A stretch of DNA of 34,803 nt from Candidatus Sumerlaeota bacterium (GTDB lineage: Bacteria; Sumerlaeota; Sumerlaeia; JADFCT01). A model generated the notes under the pieces. The model was not told where the DNA came from, did not search any database, and was given only the letters and a program-made list of their open reading frames with translations. Of the stretch, positions 18,305 through 25,033 are shown piece after piece (position 1 is the first letter of the stretch; every line of letters starts with the position of its first letter). The stretch covers positions 1 through 34,803 of the forward strand of contig JAPLSP010000640.1 in NCBI GenBank assembly GCA_026398575.1. Direction: 5' to 3'. Position numbers and translations under genes: made by a program.

Positions 18305-19030
18305 ATGAGCCTTCTCACACAAAGCGCGAGGACGGAACGCCGGACGCCGGAGGCGTCCGGCGGCGTTACGATGATCGAGCTGCTGGTCGTTCTGGCAATC
18401 ATCGCGATCCTGGCGACGATCGCCGTCGGCCAATATGAAAGCGCGGTCATCCGCGCCAAGATCACCGGCGCCTACGCCGAAATCCGGCAGATCGAACTAG
18501 CCTGCGAACGCTATCGCCTGGACCTCGGCGACTATCCGCCCAGCAGTTCGAGCGGGACGTGGGTGGTGGGGGCGGCGGCCCTGGCGCAGAACCCGACCGA
18601 CTCCAACTCCGGCTGCGGTTTCATGACGTTAGTCTTGCAGCACAGCCTCAGCGGCGACGCCACCCATCCGATTGATCCGCGATGGAAGGGCCCGTATCTG
18701 AAACTAGACCGCGAGCAATACGGCGACCTGCAAGGGCGAAAGGTCACGGTCGCAACACCGCTGGCCATGATTCAGATTCTCGATCCTTGGGGCCTTCCCT
18801 ATCGCTATCTGAATCATAACGACTACCTCCCCATTGCCGGAAATCCAGCTACGGGTGGGACGCAATTGCCCGTGACCGATCCCTTCTTCGCCACCGAGCG
18901 CTTCTTCAACATCAATACGATCCAGATCGTATCCAAAGGCCCCAATGGCATCACGCTGGTCCCGCCGCAATACGGCCTCGATACCGAAGGCGATGACATC
19001 ACCAATTTCACCCGCAGCGGCAAGTTCTAA
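18305..19030 (+). CDS. GspG-like pseudopilin 6 (Val at +1)
   Basis: A 241-residue pseudopilin, the shortest and most GspG-like of the six. The 20-residue leader ends EASGG, then VTMIELLVVLAIIAILATIA, with Val +1 and Glu +5. 'AEIRQIELACERYRLDLGDY' then 'PPSSSS' matches the GspG helix-to-loop region. The C-terminal half has 'QILDPWGLPYRYLNH', 'IQIVSKGPNGITL' and 'TEGDDITNFTRSGKF'. It starts 11 bp after the previous stop, so it is surely cotranscribed. It is the best candidate for the true major pseudopilin of the array. Confidence 0.87.
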   Translation: MSLLTQSARTERRTPEASGGVTMIELLVVLAIIAILATIAVGQYESAVIRAKITGAYAEIRQIELACERYRLDLGDYPPSSSSGTWVVGAAALAQNPTDSNSGCGFMTLVLQHSLSGDATHPIDPRWKGPYLKLDREQYGDLQGRKVTVATPLAMIQILDPWGLPYRYLNHNDYLPIAGNPATGGTQLPVTDPFFATERFFNINTIQIVSKGPNGITLVPPQYGLDTEGDDITNFTRSGKF

Positions 19031-19060
19031 AGATTTCAGTTGGAAGAGCGGAAAGGGCGA

Positions 19061-19948
19061 ATGACACACCATCCCGGCGCCAGCATTACGCAGCCGCGCA
19101 TCCTATGCCTGCCGCGCGCGGCCTCATTTTCAATTTCTCATTTCTCATTTCTCATTTTGCATTGCCTGATCGCCAGTCAAGGCCGCGCCGTTACTCCGGC
19201 GACGTGGAACTTCACCCTCGAAAGCCAGAACAATAGCGACGCCTCCTACGATCCCGCCTCCCCCATCCTGGATAATGACTGCGTCATCTATCACAGCGAT
19301 TTTCATGTAACAAAAGCTGAAGTCCTCGTCGGAGTCAAACCGTTTCAATTCTGGTTGGATATAACCGCCATGCTTCCCGACCTCTCGAGTTCGGGAACCC
19401 AGTATTCCGCGCTGCCCATCATCTTTCTGGACCGGGACCTGAGTTATTCCGGCAGCGGCTACACGATATCGCTTCATGCCAAGGTCTGGGTGGACGCAGA
19501 CGGTCTTGCGCATGCCACGCTGACGAGCGTCTCGCTTTCGGGCATCTCAGGTGTGCGCATTACGGGCAATGCCACCGTGACCGCGATGCGCACCCTCACG
19601 ACCGCAGTCTCGGGCGGACATGGAACCCTGGCGCCGCCGGGCGGACCGCAGCCGAAGAACAGCGTTGTCCCGCTCCTCGCCTCGCCGGAGAGCGGCTATC
19701 ACGTCCTCGCATGGAGCGGCGCCGATGACGATACATCGAGCGCCACCACCAATCAGGCGACCATGAACGTGGACCGCGCCGTCACAGTCACATTCGCTCC
19801 GGACTATTATATCACATCCGCAATACTGGCGGATTATCTGCTCGGCCGCGGAACCCTGCTCCCCGGCCAGATCCCCCTCGCCAATCCCAACGGCGACGCC
19901 GCGCTCGATATCGCGGACCTGATCGCGCTGATCCGCAGCGGGAAATAA
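19061..19948 (+). CDS. Secreted protein with InlB-like repeat and dockerin-like C-terminus
   Basis: A 295-residue protein. The N-terminus has basic residues followed by a hydrophobic core (SFSISHFSFLILHCLIAS) and then mature sequence starting near GRAVTPATW, so it reads as a Sec signal peptide of about 48 residues. That core is encoded by the ATGAGAAATG-family words. About residues 180-255 ('GHGTLAPPGGPQPKNSVVPL...GYHVLAWSG...MNVDRAVTVTFAPDY') resemble divergent InlB B-repeat modules. The tail 'NPNGDAALDIADLIALIRSGK' resembles one half of a type I dockerin. The ATG at 19061 has GGAAAGGG just upstream; TTG 19040 is an alternative. It follows the last gspG-like gene by 30 bp and is a likely extracellular cargo or accessory of the machine (inference). 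Confidence 0.72.
   Translation: MTHHPGASITQPRILCLPRAASFSISHFSFLILHCLIASQGRAVTPATWNFTLESQNNSDASYDPASPILDNDCVIYHSDFHVTKAEVLVGVKPFQFWLDITAMLPDLSSSGTQYSALPIIFLDRDLSYSGSGYTISLHAKVWVDADGLAHATLTSVSLSGISGVRITGNATVTAMRTLTTAVSGGHGTLAPPGGPQPKNSVVPLLASPESGYHVLAWSGADDDTSSATTNQATMNVDRAVTVTFAPDYYITSAILADYLLGRGTLLPGQIPLANPNGDAALDIADLIALIRSGK
19125..19165 (+). repeat. ATGAGAAATG-family right arm within a signal peptide
   Basis: TCATTTTCAATTTCTCATTT and following CTCATTT words, ending TTTGCATT. The preceding 20 bp (GCATCCTATGCCTGCCGCGC) match the 22168-22187 segment (GCATCTCATGCCTACCGCGC) in the dprA-recQ gap, so this copy and that one share flanking sequence in addition to the words. Confidence 0.78.
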
Positions 19949-19982
19949 GCCTTGCAAGCTGGAGTTTCTGTTTCCGCAGTTT

Positions 19983-20016
19983 ATTCTTTGTGTTCTTTGC
20001 GTTCTTTGTGGTTGAT
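19983..20016. repeat. TTCTTTGTG word array
   Basis: Three to four degenerate copies of GTTCTTTG (TTCTTTGTGTTCTTTGCG and following) lie between the convergent 19061-19948 and 20017-21000 genes. No terminator hairpin was recognised in this 68-bp convergent gap. Confidence 0.6.
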
Positions 20017-21000
20017 CTATACTTCCGCCGACCGCTTCCATCGCTGGCGGTAGTAATCCAGGATGACGGCGGCGACCATTACGCAGCCGGTGATCAGGCG
20101 CTTGGCAGGCTCTTGAACTCCCGTCTGCGCCAAGCCGCTGCCGAGCACGGCGATGACCAGCACGCCGATCAGCGACCGGACCACCGAGCCGCGCCCGCCC
20201 ATCAGACTCGTTCCGCCGATGACCACCGCCGCAATGACCTGCAGTTCGAAGCCCGCGCCGGCGTTGGGGTCCACCGAAGCCAGGCGCGACGTCTGGATGA
20301 TCGCCGCCAGCGCGGCCATCAATCCGCTGATCGCAAAAACGGCCACCTTGACCGGGCGCGGATTGATGCCCGACAGGCGTACGGCTTCCTCGTTTGCGCC
20401 GATCGCAAGCATGTATCGCCCGAAGATGGTGCGCGTCAGCACGATCTGTCCCGCGGCGACGATTAGGATCGCGAGAAAAAACGGCGGTGATAAACCGAAC
20501 GCGGCGCCTTCGCTGATGCTCTCGACCTGCGAACCGATATACTGCGTCTGCGAATGCGTGATCAGGTAGGCGCCGCCCCGAGCCGCCTCCAGCATTCCCA
20601 GCGTGACAATGAACGACGGCAACCGCCATTGCGTCGCGATCAGGCCGTTGGCCATTCCGCACAAAAAACCCGTCGCGAGGCAGGCCAAGGCCGCCAGAGG
20701 CAGCGGCCAATGCCAGCGGACCATGGCGACGCCCAAGACGGCGGCGCTCAGCGCGAGCACGGACCCGACCGACAGGTCAATCCCGCCGATGATCAGCACG
20801 AACGTGACGGCGGCGGCGACAATGATGAAATCGGGTATCTGATTGGCGATGACGCGGAACGTGGTGAGCGTGAAGAAATGGTCCGTCATGAGGCTGAAGA
20901 CGGCAACGAGCGCGGCCAGCGCCAGCGCCAACCCCACGTCTTCCCCGATGGCGCCGGGCAAGAACCGCCATGGGCGTTTTTTCTTTTGTGGTTCCGTCAT
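20017..21000 (-). CDS. RbsC-family ABC transporter permease
   Basis: A 327-residue polytopic protein with the RbsC/AraH/XylH-type permease pattern: 'IIGGIDLSVGSVLALSAAV' near residue 75, 'GMANGLIATQWRLPSFIVTL' near 130, 'TIFGRYMLAIGANEEAVRLS' and 'GINPRPVKVAVFAISGLMAA' near 210-245, then 'VIAAVVIGGTSLMGGRGSV'. It would form the membrane pore of a sugar-type ABC importer (ribose/galactose class). No ATPase or binding-protein gene is adjacent, so the rest of the transporter must be elsewhere or the gene is an orphan. An ATG at 21024 would add eight residues; neither start has a strong Shine-Dalgarno. Confidence 0.87.
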   Translation of the reverse strand: MTEPQKKKRPWRFLPGAIGEDVGLALALAALVAVFSLMTDHFFTLTTFRVIANQIPDFIIVAAAVTFVLIIGGIDLSVGSVLALSAAVLGVAMVRWHWPLPLAALACLATGFLCGMANGLIATQWRLPSFIVTLGMLEAARGGAYLITHSQTQYIGSQVESISEGAAFGLSPPFFLAILIVAAGQIVLTRTIFGRYMLAIGANEEAVRLSGINPRPVKVAVFAISGLMAALAAIIQTSRLASVDPNAGAGFELQVIAAVVIGGTSLMGGRGSVVRSLIGVLVIAVLGSGLAQTGVQEPAKRLITGCVMVAAVILDYYRQRWKRSAEV

Positions 21001-21060
21001 GATTGGCCAAATCCGCCAAGACATTTCCGTTAAAGCAATCTTCTAGACAATTCTTATGAA

Positions 21061-21158
21061 GTCACCACAGAGACACCGAGACACAGAGAAATACGCGTAT
21101 CGGCGCATGAAAAATGCTCTTCGTGTATTTCTCTGTGTCTCGGTGTCTCTGTGGTGAC
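21061..21158. repeat. CACAGAGA inverted repeat, 37-nt arms
   Basis: The left arm 21061-21097 and right arm 21122-21158 are reverse complements with one mismatch, separated by 24 nt. The arms consist of the words CACAGAGA, CACCGAGA and CACAGAGA. The element contains the stop codon and last roughly 32 codons of the dprA-like gene, so its mRNA would end in a strong stem-loop. It lacks a U-tract on the minus strand. Confidence 0.93.
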
Positions 21159-22042
21159 CTTATTGCCAACGCCAGCGCGCCGCGGCGCAATAACTCGGCG
21201 TTGCCGGGACCGGCCTCCGCGTCATCACGCACAAACACAGGCACGCGATGTTTCTTCCGGAGCGCTTCGACGGCGCCGCTCCAACTGCCGCCTTTGTTCA
21301 AATCCGCGCGCACGATGAGCGCCCAGTCCGCCAGCGCGTAGATGAATTTGTTGCGCGCCATCGCCAAGCCGGCGCTGAACGGCGCGCTGGGATGAAACGG
21401 CGTGATGAGCGCCAGACACCCGGCTTCAACCGCCTCGCGCGTCTCACCGCGCTTCAACTGGTTCTCCAACGAATCAGCGACGACGCCGATCACGCCGCCG
21501 CCCTCTCCCAGCGCCGCGTTCATCGCAATCTGATCCACGCCGCGTGCTGCGCCGGAAATGACCGCGATGCCTTGCGTCGTGCAGGCGGCGGCCGCGGCTT
21601 TCGCGAATTGATTGCCTTCGTCGCTGATCGAGCGCGACCCGACGATGGCCAGCCCCCCCTGGTCGAGAGCGCGTTTGTTTCCCGCGCCAAACAGGAGCGG
21701 CGGCGCCTGGCGCTCAAGATACTCCCGCAATCGCCCCGGATATTCTTCATCCTCCTGAGTCACAATCCAAATCCCCAATTCGGCCAGACGCTCGATCTCA
21801 CGGGCGAGAAATTCTTCGCGCTCGAAAAGCCGCCGCAGCCGCGCCGCCTCGTCGCCCGTGATCTTGAGACGCGACACCATTTCATCCTCCGCCAAGCTTC
21901 CAAGCGCCGCGGGTCCCTGCAAACCGGCGCCTTGCAACGCCTCGCGCAAATCCGCCCACTTTGCCGGCGTCAGCGGCGCAACGTCCATCCCCTCCTCCCG
22001 CGCCGGCGCGCAAAGCAACGCGATCGCGTACGAATTATCCAT
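21062..22042 (-). CDS. DprA-like SLOG-family protein
   Basis: A 326-residue protein. The Rossmann-like SLOG core is visible: 'LAIVGSRSISDEGNQFAKAA' (about residue 130), 'GIAVISGAARGVDQIAMNAA', 'LALITPFHPSAPFSAGLAMA' and 'RNKFIYALADWALIVRAD'. This follows the DprA/Smf order, although the DprA RNRIISGLS motif is altered and there is no DprA C-terminal winged helix. DprA binds ssDNA and loads RecA during transformation; SLOG proteins also occur in conflict systems. The last roughly 32 residues come from the CACAGAGA inverted repeat, so the C-terminus is probably not conserved. The ATG at 22042 has AAGGGA 6 nt upstream, better than the 22105 start. It lies downstream of the RecQ-PRTase gene, same strand. 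Confidence 0.8.
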   Translation of the reverse strand: MDNSYAIALLCAPAREEGMDVAPLTPAKWADLREALQGAGLQGPAALGSLAEDEMVSRLKITGDEAARLRRLFEREEFLAREIERLAELGIWIVTQEDEEYPGRLREYLERQAPPLLFGAGNKRALDQGGLAIVGSRSISDEGNQFAKAAAAACTTQGIAVISGAARGVDQIAMNAALGEGGGVIGVVADSLENQLKRGETREAVEAGCLALITPFHPSAPFSAGLAMARNKFIYALADWALIVRADLNKGGSWSGAVEALRKKHRVPVFVRDDAEAGPGNAELLRRGALALAIRSPQRHRDTEKYTKSIFHAPIRVFLCVSVSLW

Positions 22043-22089
22043 CACTATCCCTTTTATATGGAGTTCCACATTAGAGTGGCAAGCCGCAG

Positions 22090-22230
22090 CCAAATGTAAA
22101 ACCACATGTGAGAAATGAGAAATGCAAAATAACCGCCTGTCCCAGAATCAGAATAAGGCGCCCCTGCATCTCATGCCTACCGCGCAGTCTCATTTTCAAT
22201 TCTTCATTTCTCATTTTACATTTTACATTG
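22090..22230. repeat. ATGAGAAATG inverted-arm element, copy 2
   Basis: The left arm (about 22092-22130) holds AATGTAAAAC and GTGAGAAATGAGAAATGC words. A GC-richer centre of about 60 bp follows (22131-22188). The right arm (22189-22230) holds TCATTTTCAATTCTTCATTT and TTTTACATT words. It fills the gap between the recQ-like stop and the dprA-like start within one transcription direction. Confidence 0.78.
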
Positions 22231-22240
22231 AGAAATGTCT

Positions 22241-24328
22241 TCACTTCCCCTTCGCCGCCGACGCCAACGCAAATGGATAAACCAACCCCGCCCCCGCCTG
22301 CCGCAATTTCACGCCAATCACCGTCAGCGTCCAGGCGGAATCCACAATGTCATCTATCAGCAAACACGCCCCCTTTGGAACCGGCGAAGGCGCCGAGAAA
22401 GCGCGCCATGCATTGGCCGCTTGCATATAGCTATTTTCCATCAGTTTCTGCGGCTCGTTCAATTGCGATTTCTCCACCGCACTCGCCAACGGCAAATTCA
22501 GCCGCTCCGCCAGGCGTTCCGCGAAATCCGCCACCAGGCGCGGATGCGTCAACGAGGGAACGTAGGTGATCCATTCGGGCGGCGGCTCGGGGAGCCAGCG
22601 CAGGCGGATAAAATCCGCCGACGCCCGAACGAGCTCGTCGCCAAACCGTCCATCGCGGTATTTGCCTTGCGCCACGAGACTCCCCCATCCGGCATCGTTA
22701 TACACGCTCAGCGCATAGCCCTCGCAGAGGCGGTGTTCCTCGGGAATTGGCTTCACGCGTCCGTCGCGGCTCGTGGGCCATCGCTTCTTGACTGGAATAA
22801 GTTCGGCCTGGCTTTTGAGAAAGAGGGAGGCGCGGTTTGCCATCTTCCCGCTCGCATGATCCTTGAAGAAGCCGCCCGCGCAAACCGCACAACGCCCGCA
22901 ATCCTCCTCCATGAAGCCGTCCAAGTCTTCGACCAAAAACCTCATCAGGCAGCGCTGCGACTGGGCGTATTCGAGAACGCGCGCGCGTTCGGCGCGGCGA
23001 ATTTTCGTCACGCGTTCGCGCCGCCCGGCGTCGGGAATCCATTCCTGTGCGGACCGGCGATACCGCCCATCCCAATGCTTGATTGCGCCGTCAATCTCCA
23101 GCATCTTGAGACACAGCGCCAGCCGCGCCGTGGCGATATTGGCCTCGGCGCCGATCATCCCGGCGCTCATCGGCTCTCCTGATTTCTCGATCATCGCCAG
23201 TACTTTCGTCATGTCCGCGGTCGAAGGAAACGCCGCAGAGATGAAGTAGTCATGGATATCCTCGTCCTCCGCGCCCGCCATCATCACGCCATAGGCCTCG
23301 GGCAGCGCGCGCCCGGCCCGCCCGACCTGCTGATAATACGCCACGAGCGACCCCGGCGATTGGAAGTGAATGACGAAGCCGAGATCGGGCTTGTCGTAGC
23401 CCATGCCGAGCGCCGTTGTCGCCACGAGCGCTTTGACACGGTTATAGATGAGCGAGTCTTCGGCGTGGAGGCGCGCTTCATGATCGAGCGCGCCCCAATA
23501 CGGCAGGGCGCGGATTCCGTTCTTGTCGAGGAATGAGGCGACGCGTTTGACATCGGGAACCGTAAGGCAGTACACGATCCCGCTGCAAGGCAGGCGCGGA
23601 ATCCATTCAGCCAGCCAGGCCATGCGTTCGGCCTGCGAGGGCATGACAAAGTTTTGGAGCCGCAGGCTGGGGCGGTCGAGCGATCCGCGAATGGCCCGTA
23701 CGTCATTTCCCAATTGGCTGAGCACGTCTTCGACGACGCGCGAATTGGCCGTGGCCGTGGTGGCAAGGATCGGGATGTTCTTGGGCAATCGCTCAAGGAC
23801 GCGTACGATCCGCCGGTAGTCCGGGCGGAAGTCATGCCCCCAATCCGAGATGCAATGCGCCTCGTCCACGACGAAGAGCCCGATGCGTCCGGCCAGCGCG
23901 GGCAGGATTTCCGCTGCGAATCGCGGATTGCCGAGCCGCTCGGGCGAGATCAGCAGAATATCAATCTCGCCGGCCAGCAGCGACGCTTCGATCCCCCGCC
24001 ATTCCTCGGCGTTGGATGAGTTGATCGTCTCGGCGCGAATCCCGATGCGCGCGGCCATGTCAATCTGATTGCGCATCAACGCCAGCAGCGGCGAAACCAG
24101 CAGCGCCGGCCCCGCGCCGCGATTACGCAGCATCCGCGTGGTGAGAAAATAGACAAGGCTTTTGCCCCAGCCGGTGCGTTGGACGAGAAGCAAGCGCTCG
24201 CGCCCACTGACCAGACGCGCGATGGCCTCGCGCTGCGAATCGCGGAACACCGCCTCCGGCCCCAGCATCGCCGCAAGCAAGCGCTCGGCTTCGCGATGAA
24301 TCGTAGCTATGTCGTTGGGCGTTGCCAT
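22241..24328 (-). CDS. RecQ-family helicase fused to a phosphoribosyltransferase-like domain
   Basis: A 695-residue protein. Helicase motifs are Q-like 'FRDSQREAI', Walker A GWGKS (53-57), 'DEAHCISDWGHDFRPDY' (155-171), 'ATTATA', 'VATTALGMGYDKPDLGFVIH' and 'YYQQVGRAGR'. The RecQ zinc region has four Cys in 'RCLMRF...DCGRCAVC'. After a linker, the C-terminal part (about 560-690) ends with 'CLLIDDIVDSAWTLT', a PRPP-loop-like element of PRTases in which the usual Gly is Ala. It should be an ATP-driven 3'-5' DNA helicase; the PRTase-like part may bind a nucleotide. The ATG at 24328 is preferred because the 15-codon extension to 24373 is read from the CACGGA word array. The dprA-like gene is next downstream, suggesting joint action on DNA. 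Confidence 0.88.
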   Translation of the reverse strand: MATPNDIATIHREAERLLAAMLGPEAVFRDSQREAIARLVSGRERLLLVQRTGWGKSLVYFLTTRMLRNRGAGPALLVSPLLALMRNQIDMAARIGIRAETINSSNAEEWRGIEASLLAGEIDILLISPERLGNPRFAAEILPALAGRIGLFVVDEAHCISDWGHDFRPDYRRIVRVLERLPKNIPILATTATANSRVVEDVLSQLGNDVRAIRGSLDRPSLRLQNFVMPSQAERMAWLAEWIPRLPCSGIVYCLTVPDVKRVASFLDKNGIRALPYWGALDHEARLHAEDSLIYNRVKALVATTALGMGYDKPDLGFVIHFQSPGSLVAYYQQVGRAGRALPEAYGVMMAGAEDEDIHDYFISAAFPSTADMTKVLAMIEKSGEPMSAGMIGAEANIATARLALCLKMLEIDGAIKHWDGRYRRSAQEWIPDAGRRERVTKIRRAERARVLEYAQSQRCLMRFLVEDLDGFMEEDCGRCAVCAGGFFKDHASGKMANRASLFLKSQAELIPVKKRWPTSRDGRVKPIPEEHRLCEGYALSVYNDAGWGSLVAQGKYRDGRFGDELVRASADFIRLRWLPEPPPEWITYVPSLTHPRLVADFAERLAERLNLPLASAVEKSQLNEPQKLMENSYMQAANAWRAFSAPSPVPKGACLLIDDIVDSAWTLTVIGVKLRQAGAGLVYPFALASAAKGK

Positions 24329-24334
24329 AATGGA

Positions 24335-24530
24335 TACGGACGAACACGGACTGACACGGACCAACACGGACATCCCTCCCCGCGTCTCCGCGTCTCCGCG
24401 TCTCCCTTCTCCGCGTCTCCGCGTCTCCCCTCTCCGTGTCTCCCCTCTCCCCGTCTCCCCTTCTCTGCGTTTCCGCCACTCGCCACCAAGATGGTGGCGC
24501 TCCCAGTGTCTCCGCGTCTCCGCGTCTCAT
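24335..24530. repeat. CACGGA and CGCGTCTC word arrays with a hairpin
   Basis: The ruvC-recQ gap. From 24335 to 24374 there are CACGGAC words, as at the window start. From about 24381 to 24468 lies a CGCGTCTC/CTCCCC array. A 7-bp perfect hairpin at 24481-24499 (CGCCACC-AAGAT-GGTGGCG) follows, then two more CGCGTCTC words to 24528. No ribosome site for recQ is evident in this DNA. Confidence 0.8.
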
Positions 24531-24532
24531 GG

Positions 24533-25033
24533 TCAGCGGCGGCGGCGCAGCGTGTGGGCGCAGGCTATCGCGGCGGCCAGGGCGTCGGCGGCGTGATCGG
24601 GGCGCGGGATCTCGCTTAAGCACAGGATCGTTTTCACCATGGCCTGGATTTGATGCTTTTCGGCGCGGCCATAGCCAGTCAGCGCCTGTTTGATCTGCAA
24701 CGGAGTGATGTCGCGCACTTCGGCCCGTCCGCCGGCCAGCGCCGCCAGCGCAGCGCCGCGCGCCTGCGCGACGACGATCGCCGTGCGGGTGTTCTTGGCG
24801 AAGTAAAGCGTTTCGACGGCCGCAAACTCCGGCTTGTGCTTCTCCACAAGGGCGCTGATCGCGACATAGATCGCCCGCAGCCGCTGCGCCAGAGGCTCGT
24901 CCGCCGGCGTCGTCAGCGCGCCATATTCGATCAGCCGCGACTGGATCGTATCCGTCGCGATGACGCCATAGCCCAATGCCGCCAACCCCGGGTCCAACCC
25001 CATCACGATGATTTCACTGCGCTGCCCGTTCAT
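24533..25033 (-). CDS. ruvC: Holliday-junction endonuclease RuvC
   Basis: A 166-residue protein of standard RuvC length. Catalytic acidic residues are visible in 'VMGLDPGLAALGYGVI' (Asp14), 'FAAVETLYFAKNTRTA' (Glu74) and 'PDHAADALAAAIACAH' (His147 and Asp150), the D-E-H-D set of RuvC. It resolves Holliday junctions during recombinational repair together with RuvAB, whose genes are not in the window. Its ATG overlaps the stop of the GT39/TPR gene by four bases (ATGA), implying translational coupling. The product ends in a run of Arg residues. Confidence 0.95.
   Translation of the reverse strand: MNGQRSEIIVMGLDPGLAALGYGVIATDTIQSRLIEYGALTTPADEPLAQRLRAIYVAISALVEKHKPEFAAVETLYFAKNTRTAIVVAQARGAALAALAGGRAEVRDITPLQIKQALTGYGRAEKHQIQAMVKTILCLSEIPRPDHAADALAAAIACAHTLRRRR

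Noticed and set aside
19547..20710. 387-codon minus-strand frame overlapping the RbsC-like gene
   Set aside because: It is another frame of the same strand as the permease; the permease frame has the conserved motifs and hydrophobic pattern.
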